Origin: Aptenodytes patagonicus
Lineage: Eukaryota; Chordata; Aves; Sphenisciformes; Spheniscidae
Length of the DNA: 64,000 nucleotides
Assembly: GCF_965638725.1 (NCBI RefSeq)
Contig: NC_134982.1
Coordinates: forward strand, 2,790,001 to 2,854,000
Reading direction: 5' to 3'
The notes under the pieces were generated by a model, which searched no databases, was not told the origin of the DNA, and saw only the letters and a list, made by a program, of their open reading frames with translations. Numbering within the stretch: position 1 is the stretch's first letter; every line of letters begins with the position of its first letter. A program made the translations under genes and the position numbers. Positions 50,624 through 61,100 of the stretch are shown here, one piece after another.

Positions 50624-53600
50624 CTGTGCAATGAAATTCAAAACATGAAGCAGCTGTCTAAAATTAAAAATGCAACACTGGTGCCACATGCCGCATTTTC
50701 ATGTCTGTGGATAATTCTGCCAGAAATGGTTACCTGAACAATACAAATAGATTCTAAAAACATAGGCACCTATAATAGTATGCTACCTCATATAACTAAA
50801 ATCAAATATATTATCGACTTATCTACCTGGAAGTAACATTACTGAGCTCTCACACCAGTGCCCTCGTTGCACTTCCATTTATCTTATGGGCAGGAAAGCA
50901 AAATAAGCACCATACTGACTCAAACTGTTCCACTGTTCTCAGATCAACTGCTACATTCCGTCTCTCAAAACAGCAATCATTTTACTAGCGTGACTAGAAA
51001 ACAGAGACCAGGTTTAATGTTCAGCATCTTCTGCAAAAGCTATGAAAACCGAGTGCTAGCTCAGAGCTCCAGGAGAGCATTCCCATTTGTGGAAGCAAGG
51101 TGCTTCTGATCGACTAGACAAAACTGAGCAAAGTCCAAAAAGCAGATGAGATGTCACCCAAAGGGATAATTAATGCATTTATGGAACAGAAAATTAATAT
51201 TCCACCTTGTTTGCCAGTGTCTCTTCAGCTGCACCAGCAAGTTAATAATAAAAGCTAAGACTGCTTAGGAACAAGTGCTTTTACATGCCAAAAACCAAGG
51301 GTAACAAAAACAGCGTGAGCCATGACTTCCAAATATTTGCAGCAACTCTTCAGGCAGCATACTAGGTATTTAAGAGATACGATCATTTGGAAGGCCTCAC
51401 ACGAGGCCCGAGAGTTGCTGAGGTATATTGTCGTTTGAAATTCTTCATCAAAAAAGCATGCAGACGCATACAGACGTAGACAGACACACACGCACGGTCT
51501 GAAGAAGGTACAAGGGTTTTAGAAAGAGAAAAAAGTTTTTCTGCTTTTCATGGTTAGAAAAAACACACGGACTTGATTGCCTTGCTTTTACAGAGGTATT
51601 ACTAAAGTTGTACAGAAGCCCAACTGAGACCTAAGGGCAGAGGCTGGTAAAAAAATACAAAGACTTCACCTAAACCCCCGTCAACGTGCCCTAGCCATTC
51701 AGCCAAGCAAATTTTGAAACTTCTCTGAAAAATCCCTTCCTCCAAACAATTCCCATTTCCAATTCTCTAATGTGGTTGAAATTTACTGAGAAGTTACAAA
51801 TCCAGATTTCTTAAAAAGAACTCACATTCTTCTCTACATATTAAGAACAACCTTAAATGAATAGTTTTTACACTCACAAGTCACTTATCTTCCCCCTCTC
51901 CTCCCACAAAAACCACACTTTGCAATTTGGGGAGAACGATCAACCCCAAACAAGAAAAGGAAATACTACACTTACACAGACAACCCCAGGCGGTTATGGA
52001 TGGAGCTGGAAGTCAGGGACGTAACCCAAAGGAATATGATCCAGGCAATCAGCAATCCAACAGCTTGGGCAAGACGGTTAATCCAAGCCCGACGCTGATA
52101 CGATACACTACCCTATTCATTTACAGTAGGGTTTAGGCCAATCGCAGCTGCAGAGGGATCAAATTCACCAAGAAACTCAGTCTAAAAATGTGACAGTCCA
52201 AATGCCACTGGATAATTACTTTAAGATGTGGGCAAAAGGCCAAACCCCCCTACATGTCACTTTCTTAGCATATATTTTATTCATTACATTTTGACAGCAA
52301 ACTAGGTATTTTCCAAAGAGACAACTTGAGACTCTTGGAGACTTCATTGTTTGCAGGACAAACTACATGAGAAATAGTGTGATTAGGAGTGACCAAGTAA
52401 CACTTTTTTTAAAATAAGAATTGTGAAGTGCTGTATTTAAAGGAAGAAAAAAAGTCGAAAAATATAGTACAGCCTTGGCACAACTGGAAAAATAGTTCCT
52501 GCAGGTGTCAGGGCAGCAACGACCCTTTGAAAAGCTTTTGATGGAGAAAGAGAAGCAGTCTTGCAGACCAGCTCAGAAAAGAGGGTCCTGACAGAGATAT
52601 GGCGCTAAAGGTCCAGAGATGCTGGCGGGGAAGGCTGATAAACATGGGGGGAGGCAGGGGAACGTGCAGCATACACTGACACATCAGAAGCGAATGAAGA
52701 ATGCAAGATGGATTTGCAACCGCATGTACAAGAAGCCTGAAATAAACAGTTGTGATGGAAATCCAACCAGTCTGCAAAGTCAAAATCAAAGAAAAAAAAA
52801 AAGATTTTATGCGTGCTAAGTATCAGATGACACACTGGGGGCTCAGGAAGCCTTTAAACAGCAAGGCTGAGAAAGATTTGCCACCTTTTTGTACAAACTG
52901 ATCAGACAACAGTCCTGTGTCACCTTAGCGCATTTCAAACGATCATCAGCAGATGATCGTCGTAGGTCTCTTCCAACTGAACTGTTCTGTCCCAAATAAC
53001 ATGAACGCGGATTTTTAGCAGCAGTTACGCAAAAATGTTCTACGATGCACGTAAACATATAAGCCTGAGAATTTTTAGTACTGGTATATCCACCACATAA
53101 GGGCTGGTGTTACAAACATGTAAAGGGATGCTAAAGACGATAACGTAAGGCAAGTAAGTCTGTCTAATGGCATTTACCAGGTACAATACAGCATTTCTGT
53201 CTACGCTATGAATCTTGAGGTAACTTGGCCATTATCCGTTGTAAGATGTTGTAGAAAGGTCTAAGCAAGTCAGAAAATTTGCAGGCAGAATATTCTTTGA
53301 GATGAGCCATGACTTAAATGAATATTACTACTATAGTCCTCCAAAAAAAAAAAAAAGCTCATACCATCTGAGCTTCCAAGGAGAAAAGAAAATAAGAACA
53401 TGTATATTGCAGTAACAAAGAAAGACCACAGCCAGATCAAGGCCTGTGGTGCCATATGATATCGAAGGGAAAGGAAGATGTACAGCCTGCATTTCTGAGG
53501 AGTCACATACTGGGGGGAGGAGAGAAATGAATTTATGCAAAAAATATCTTTACGGCCAAAAACGGATTTCCAAGTTGCAAATATGAAGGTAATTTTTGGA

Positions 53601-56600
53601 AAAATATATCTAAGAAAGAGTAAGAATCGTTTGCTTGAAGCTGCCACTGATGCTCTGGGAGCACAATTTACCAGTAACAGCCATCCCAGCCACAGATTTC
53701 CAGCATTTTGATACCAGGCAGTAATGCAATGCTAACGAACTGGCTAATTAGAATAGCGTACAAATTGACATCTTGCTAGAACATTTCACACGAATAAAGG
53801 ACAAGAAAGGCTCTTGCATAAGCTGTTGCCTCCAAAATTAGACAAACACAAAGATGTCAGCAAAGCAGCACACACATTTGATAGCTTTTAACCACCAAAA
53901 CATTACTACAGAGTTTTGCTGTTTAATAATGCAGTGGTAGAAGTTTTATGATAAACATGATAAAGAAAAATCCATAAACCAATAAAACAAAAGGCAGCTC
54001 GTGATTTGATGAAGATATGAATAAGTGATTAAACTGCAGATACTTTCCAGCACATTAGACTATTATCTACTTGCCCAAAGGGTGAACAGGAACAAGATGT
54101 TTGTAGACATAAGAACAATTAGCATTGAAGAGCCAGAGAAACGGTACTAAGAAGGTACTGCACTCCCGCTCTTCTGTACAGTAAGAGCTAACATTCCCCA
54201 GAATACTATTTTTGTGCGTGTATCTGAATCATCAGTATCAATTCTGCTCATCTCACTGTCAGTAGCTACAAAACTTTGAGACACATGACAGCATAAAAGG
54301 AACCGGAGAAGAGTTTTAAGACAACTCTGAGTGGTAACTCTTTCATCTTAACATAAATCCACGGTTAAAAAGTGCGAGCAGCCATTTCTTTGTGGAAGAA
54401 ACTGATCTGATATAGCTGCCCAACTGCAGCTCTCAGCATCTTTACTCCTCTCAGCTTCCACCTGTGCACTTCAACTGCTTTCAAAAGCACATTACAAATG
54501 CAACAGACCGATCCTGTAAATGGAGCAAACACTTTCTGCTGCACAAGGTTCCAGGGTTTTTTAATCTCGTTCAAGAAACTAACACAACAGTGAAAAACAC
54601 ATCCAAATCCTTATCTTGCCTTTGAATGCGTGGGGGGCAGGACACGATGAAAAAGGTAGCACTACTATGCTGATGTGACTACATACGCACACGTTTTAAA
54701 CCCTAGAAAGTTGCGTTTTTCATTTTGGTTCCCCTTTCCTCTCTCTACTTTTTATTTTTGAGAAAGCATACAGCTGAAAAAAACCACTCCTCTTTTCAAT
54801 ACAGGCTTCTGTATGGTCAGAGAAGGAAGACCACTGCACGTTACACCACCAGAGTGGGAAGGGCAGTAAACTCCTCTACAACTAGACCTACTTCCACAAG
54901 ACAGATCTAGGCACCTCGCACCACCTCACCTCCGAAAGGGCACCCTTGGTGCCCCACCGAGCAAGAGATCATCCCCTCCCCGTCCTAGCACCTGTGGGGA
55001 AGGAGGGGATGAAAACCTGGGAACGGCAGGAGACCACGTTCAGAAAGCAGAAGGTGGTGGAAGTCCTTGCCGTAGAATGACAGAGCAAACATGAACTGAG
55101 TTCTCCCTCAGAGTATCCTGCAAGACCCATCCTCTTGCAGAAGGCTTCCTTCAGCAAGGACAAATAGTAATTTGTCAAAACCTCACAAACAGAGGAAACA
55201 ATTGTGGCTACGCCAAGCAATAAAAGGAAGAGTCAAACCTTGCTCAGGCAGAAGTGGTGTGATTTTTCACTTGTACGTAATGTTTCGATACCCTAGCAAT
55301 AGGTGTATTAGATAACATCTGTTCTTTATTGTAATCTGCACAGGGATAATGTTCTCTGCATTTGTTCGAGCTTAAAAAAAAAAAAATCACCTCTGGGCAA
55401 AGCAAGCATGGAAAATTCCAGCCCCAACCAAAAGCAGAGTTTTTCACAAGGTTAACAACATAGGAAAACACAGTCCTAAAATTCCAGCAGGACCTTAACA
55501 ACAGCACGGCGAAGGCTGCTCCTCACCAGGATCCACCAATCTGCTCTCAGCACCTTTGTTCTCCACTAAATCTGTTGATACCTCTCAAAACTCCCATCCC
55601 TGTTGTGTTAGCTGCGCTTGAATGCATTATGTAAAGAGCCATCCACTTAAAAAAGGAATTCTAATCAGTTTGAGACATTTACTGCTTCTCTTTAGGTTTC
55701 AGCTCTTTGAAATAAAGTTTCTATATCAATATTAAACACACATGCTTATGCAACAAGCAAATCAAAAGAGGTTCATGAATGCAAAGCGAGAAGAAACTCC
55801 TTCCAGTAGCAATCCGGCCAAGATAAGAGGAGGGCCAGAAGGACAAGTTGCCTACTTATCATGACGCTGGAGTATGAAAGCACGTTTAGTTTTATAGGGC
55901 AGGATAGCTATTTCAACAACCTTGCATGGAATTATCTACATTACTGAATGAAGTAACAACAGTACAAGAGTCTTACCATTGAAAAGGTGACAGCTATTGC
56001 AGAGTCTGAAATCACTCTTGCCTGTTGACAGTGTCACACCGTTCTTAACCACGATAATGTGAGAAGCGGTGGTAAAAGACACCACGATCCTACTCCAGCC
56101 GTATGTGTTTGACAACAATTGGTTTGCAGTAGTACAATTTGGGCTCTAAGTAATAACACACCTAACCCACAACCTAGATTACCCCATAAATTAACCAGCC
56201 TTCCATGGTAAAACCTGTAAGACTCAACTATGCAGCAAGTCACAAACCTCCCCAAAAACCCAACACCCCCAGAAACGGGGATGGGAAGGAAAACCAGTGA
56301 AGATGGCATAATCTTTAATTAACACCCCTTGTGCTGAGCAGCCCCACGCCGTCCGAAAATCAGCTAAAAGCACCGTTCCCTGTTATTGCAAATAAGATGG
56401 CAGATTTCGGAGAACTAAACGCGAAGCGGCTCACACAAAACCATCCAGGGCATTTTCCAACGTGCGGGAGAGAGCACGAAGAGAGCGGTCTGCACGAACG
56501 GCAGCGGAGGAAAGTTTAACTGGGGACAGGCCGGCTGCAGAGCCTTTACGAGAGGGCACCGAGATTTTTAAAAAATAATACTAAAAGTTCGGGGGCGGGG

Positions 56601-56887
56601 GGGGGGGAAGAAGGGATCATATTTTTTTCTCGCTCAGGGAAAGCGGGGGAGGTGGGGAAGGAGCCGGGGAGGGGAACCCAGCGCAGCGGGGCCGAGGAGA
56701 AGCCCCCGGGCGGCGGGTGAGGGGCGGGGGGGGGCCGCTGCCCCGGCTCCCCGGAGCGGCAGCCGGCACGCCCCCGGCGCGGCCCGGCGGCTCCCCAAGG
56801 CCCGAGGCGGCGGGGGAGGCGGGCGGGAGGAGGGGGCGCGCTGCGGGCGGCCTCGGCGGGCGGGCGGGAGCCGAGAGCGGATGTTAC

Positions 56888-57270
56888 CTGGGCCGCGGGC
56901 GGCGGCGGAGCGGCCGCTCTCCGGGCGCGGCCTGCGGCTGTGGTGAGGGGCGGCGGCGGCGGCGGCGGCGGCGGCGGGGCGGGGGGGGAGCCTTCCCTCG
57001 CCTCAGCCGGCCCCGGTGCGGCGGAGCGGGCCAGGCCTCCGCCCCCCCGCCCTCCCCTCCCCGGGCTGCGGCCGGGCCGGGCCGGCGGGGCGGCGCTCAC
57101 AGGCCCGCAGCGCGGGGGAGGGGGGGACCCGGCCGCCCTGCGACGGCCGCCCCCGTCGTCGCCGCCGCCTTGTTGTTCTTCTTGTTGTTGTTGTTGTTGT
57201 TGTTGTCGTTGCCGCGGCTCCGGCCGCTCGCGCTCCGCGGCCGCCGCCGACACGTCCAGCCGCCACCGCG
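56888..57270 (-). other. SMAD4: Putative SMAD4 non-coding first exon
   Basis: A - strand donor CCCAG/GTAACA lies at 56888/56887 inside the CpG island. An exon from a start near the NRF1 palindrome (about 57270) to 56888 would splice to 47231. The left boundary is supported by the donor; the right boundary is a guess from motif position. The exon would contain a (CAA)n tract. Confidence 0.45.
57170..57211 (-). repeat. Trinucleotide (TTG)n / (CAA)n microsatellite
   Basis: On the + strand about 14 TTG-type triplets appear, with TTC and TCG interruptions. On the SMAD4 strand this is CAA-rich with AAG and GAC interruptions. It stands out inside a sequence of more than 75 percent GC. Confidence 0.92.
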
Positions 57271-57277
57271 CATGCGC
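57268..57277. promoter_or_regulatory. Palindromic NRF1-type motif GCGCATGCGC
   Basis: This is an exact match to the NRF1 consensus core, located in the SMAD4 CpG island. A related motif with one mismatch (TGCGCCTGCGCG) lies 96 bp upstream. NRF1 sites are common in CpG-island promoters near the start site. Binding is inference. Confidence 0.6.
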
Positions 57278-57519
57278 GACATCCGGGTAACACACACCCC
57301 CCGCCGCCACCGCCGCCGCCACAGCCGAGAGCCTCCGCGCCGCCGCCACCCCCGCGCCGCCACTGCGCCTGCGCGTCCGCCGCCCCGCGATTGCCGAGCC
57401 GCCGGCAGCCGGAGAGCGGGGCGAGCGGGCGCGTTCGGGGGTTTATTTTTGTGGTTGGCGTCCGGCGGCGACGCGCCGGGCGGGGCAGGCGGCGCTCCTG
57501 GGATGGCAAGCGCGGCCCC

Positions 57520-58142
57520 GAAAAGGCACAGCTCCAAAAATGCAACCCCGACAAATGCACGGGTCCGCAAACGCAGCCCCTGCGAGTGCAAAAAACCCGA
57601 AAATGCAATCGCCGTAGATGCGCAGCCCCACAAATGCAACCCCCAGGAGCGTAAAAACCCCACAAATGCAACCCCCAGAAGTTGAAAGCCCTGCAAATGC
57701 AACCCCCACAAACGCACAGGGCCACAAGTGCAACCCCCACAAATGCACAGGGCCACAAGTGCAACCCCCACAAATGCACAGGGCCACAAGTGCAACCCCC
57801 ATAAATGCAGAACCCCGCAACTGCAACCCCCATATAAACGTATGGCCCCGGAAATACAACCCCCGTAAGCGCAAAGCCCTGCAAGCGCAACCCCCACAGA
57901 CGCACGGTGCCGCAAGTGCAACCCCCACGAGTGCAAAACCCCGAAAACGCAACCCCAACAAATGCAAAGCTCCACAAACGCGAGCCCCCTAAGCGCAAAG
58001 CCCCACAAACGCAACCCCCAGAAGCCGACAGCCCTGCAAATGCAACCCCAGCAAACGCGCAGCCCCGCAAATGCAACCTCCAAAAGCGCGAAGCCCCACA
58101 AAGCCAACCCCAACAAATGCACCGGGCCGCAAACGCAACCGC
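57520..58142. repeat. C-rich minisatellite, about 31-bp period, upstream of SMAD4
   Basis: About 620 bp consist of degenerate tandem copies of a 31-bp unit, itself two related halves. The half units are of the type CCACAAGTGCAACCCC and CACAAATGCACAGGG. Three near-identical copies start at 57716, 57747 and 57778; the other copies differ by point changes and small indels. Much of the variation is TG versus CG at the same site (AAATGC or AAACGC), as expected from CpG decay. Because 31 is not a multiple of 3, long frames stay open on both strands. It begins next to the CpG island and ends near 58142. I know of no named family for it. Confidence 0.93.
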
Positions 58143-61100
58143 TTTTCCCGTTCCTCACCACCTCGTCCAGCAAAAGCACACTCTCCAGAGGAGTTCAGCT
58201 GAAAAGGGAAAGAGTCATTTTTTTAAAAACTAGAAGGTTACATCTTTCTACCTTTGTGGTGTCGGGCCACCGTTAGAATACAAAACGAAAAGGAAAAGGT
58301 GCGCAAAATACCATATCCACTGCAAAACGCAACATATTTTGGCTAAATAAGTGGGGTGTTTGGCAAGGTGCTGGTGTGCTGTCGCAGCTACTCTGATAAG
58401 AACTAAGAATGATGGAAATTTTAAAAAATCGTTATATTGCCATACCAGAATTTCCTGCTCACACTGTTAAGTCATTTATAGTCACTTCCACATCCTTAAG
58501 AAGGTCTCAGTGATGAAAAGCAATGTAAAATGCTGCTATATTTGTCATCTTTTCCTGGGTAGGTGTAATTGAAGCCTCTTCACACCAGGGTTTGCTGAGT
58601 GCGTTGCAAATTATCTACTTCTAGAGTTTGTGAAGCGTTACGGACGGGAGATGAGAGCTCCGGTTCAACGGGGAGCGTGTCCCGTGCAGGACTCGTGGAC
58701 CACAGCGCAGCAAATCCACGTGCTCACAGGCTGCCTACACCAGCCTCTGCGCTGGCAAGTTACACCAGCGCTTCCCCTCCCTCTCCAAGGTGTATCATTT
58801 AAAAAAAAAAAAAAAATCATTAAATAATTTGCAATTCGTAAGCACGGTCTCTTCCCCCTTGCGCTTGCAGAACCAGCTGCAGCCCCTCATCCAGGGAGAC
58901 GACTTAGAATCATAGAATCATAGAATCACTGAGGTTGGAAAAGACCTCTAAGATCATCGAGTCCAACCGTCGACCCAACACCACCATGTCCACTAAACCA
59001 TGTCCCTAAGCGCCTCATCTACTCGTCTTTTAAAGACTTGCTCAAATACGTGGATGAAAGCTGCAAAATGTTAACGCTGAGCACCAAGCGGTATAATTTT
59101 CCAATTGCCCACTGGTTGTACAACGACAAATTATAAGTCTAAATATAATACGTTAAATTTCCTTCCATCGGCAATAGCCCTGGTTTGCTTTCAAGGCGTA
59201 CCACGAACCACATCCCATCGGGATGCCACCAACCGCCATTACTAACGCTGTGTTTTAAGCACCTTTTCAACGGGCAGCTGTCTTTATACACAAAACTTTG
59301 TTTTTAAGAGTGGAGACGAACGGGTGTTGGGAAATTCGGCGCAATCTTTCACCGTATTTCACAAGCAGGTGTGAACAAGCTGCAAATTCAAGGAGGAAAT
59401 CCCCAGTGATGACACTGCAGCTGGGTTATGGGGTAGTGCGATTAATTCGCTTCTGTAGCACGTATGAAATCTGAAAGGATCTGAATCGGGTATCTTAAAA
59501 GCACCGTACGCGTCGCGGTAACTCTCTGTCTTTATACATATGTCTACTTTGAGGTTCATAAAGCGGTCATTGCGACGTCCTGCTCAACCGGATGGTAAAA
59601 CGTGGGATTTGGGGGTGCGCAAGCCGTTGAGCCGGTGCCACCATCGGTCTCCGGCGTCCCGAGCTCGGCACGGTGTCCACGAGCCTCCGTGCGCGGCGGC
59701 TGTTGGGGACACGCGGCGAATCCCACCGCAGCCGGCACCAGCACACGAGGAAAGGACTGACCTGGAGCTGTAAAGGGGCTGGGGTGACCACCAGGTAAGT
59801 GCTTCACCAGGGAAGACGCTGAGCTGCTGCTTCCTATTTATCCAAACCCAAACAGCTCCAGCAACAGTTAGTCCAGGGAATGACCTTCGTAGGCCGTTAA
59901 GGTGATTTTGAAAGGCTGCAGGGATACCGTGTCCAACAAAATGGTACTTTTTCCAACCACACCTAAACTCCTTTGAACTGAAGCGTTTTTCAAATATCAA
60001 ATGCTGGTACTAGCAGGATCAATTTACCATGTTGTGGTTTAGCATCTGTCCCCGCCCCCCTCCCCAAAATGTTACTTTGATCAAATTTCTGCAACTTGTT
60101 CTACCTCAAGATCCCAATCAATATGTTTTTATTATTAATAAAAAATGCATTAACTTGTTCTAGTGACTATGTGCCAAACCACCGATTTCAGTGAGACCCG
60201 GATGAGTCCTACCACCTCGCCAGAAATTAGATTTCTAGAATGAAGCCACCCGAGGTAAATAATTAATATCCTTTTCCTTATAAATGAACATAATTCAGTA
60301 AGAGCAAATTATTTTAAAAGTCTGTTTAAAAAAAATAAAAATGCTCCCAAATGAAGATCGTATTTCTTCTGCATTGACAGATGAAGAGTCCCACCGTGGG
60401 ACTCAGGGAGCGGTTGATACCAGAGGCTGAACCACCTCTAGCATCAAGGATCCCTTTCCCAGCTGGATTCAGACTCGATCTAGAGCTCTTCATCCTCGAC
60501 ACAGACGGCACCACACTCGGAGCAGCTAACCAACCATTTTTGTGCTGCAGGTAACTTATTTCTCAACCTTTTTTGCAAGCTCATGCAGATCTCAGCAGAA
60601 GGAAGATTTGCCCTCGCTCCCTTTGATCAGCGCTCATCCATTCGGTTCGCAGCTACACGTAAAACGCAGGAATGTCTCTGCTGTTACAAAACTCTTCACG
60701 TTTTATTTCCTCCCTCCTCCTCCTCTTTCCCGTAACACAAAAAGCTTCTTTCGCAGTTTATCAAGTCCCTCTGCTAGTACCAGCTAAAAAAGGAACCAAA
60801 CTTAGAGGAACTCTTCCAGGAAAGCAGAAGAATTTTTAAAATAAGTTATTCAAAGCTAAAAAAAAATCTTCATTTACATACCCAGAACTTGTTAAAACAC
60901 CCTCCCGGTCCCTACGGGACCAGACCGGAGTCCTTTACCTGCTGTCAGACAAAATACTCTCAGGCAAATATATTTTAATGCAATGGAATTTTGTTCTCTG
61001 GTAATTAACAAACGGTTAATGGAAAGATAAACTCATTGAGAAAATAGACAATTTATGGTCCAAATTTTTCTGCCCTTACTGGCGCACATGTTCCCATTAA

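Larger units (their letters stand above)
47232..56887 (-). other. SMAD4: SMAD4 intron 1 (about 9.7 kb)
   Basis: This intron lies between the CpG-island non-coding exon and the first coding exon. It is AT-rich, with many short A/T runs. A possible decayed CR1 end lies near 52945-52990 (GATCGTCGTAGGTCTCTTCCAAC). Several exon-like open segments on the - strand near 48922-50623 are described separately. No confident gene was found. Confidence 0.7.
56570..57560 (-). promoter_or_regulatory. SMAD4: SMAD4 CpG-island promoter
   Basis: About 1 kb is very GC- and CpG-rich, with several G runs (G9-G12) and (GGC)n tracts near 56950-56985. It lies upstream of SMAD4 on the coding strand. It contains a perfect palindromic NRF1-type site at 57268-57277 and a one-mismatch version at 57364-57375. 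No TATA box was found. A divergent transcript toward the minisatellite is possible but not shown by sequence. Confidence 0.75.

Noticed and set aside
52945-52990. Possible decayed CR1 3' end on the + strand
   Set aside because: Only about 40 bp resemble the CR1 terminus and the usual terminal repeat is absent, so it is mentioned under the intron but not called.
53270-53647. 125-codon hydrophobic - strand ORF in SMAD4 intron 1
   Set aside because: The Phe/Leu-rich translation comes from A/T-rich DNA and a poly-A run. There is no splice context or known domain.
54365-54574. 69-codon - strand ORF considered as a further exon of the intron 1 series
   Set aside because: I found no credible donor in frame and no acceptor close to its start, so it was left out of the exon-like series.
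57520-58142. CRISPR-like repeat array
   Set aside because: The repeats are contiguous, degenerate and lack unique spacers, and the host is a vertebrate.
57003-58179. Long - strand ORFs of 357 and 360 codons as a protein-coding gene
   Set aside because: Their length is explained by the stop-free minisatellite plus CpG-island sequence. Several frames and both strands are open at once, and no domain or conserved start is visible.
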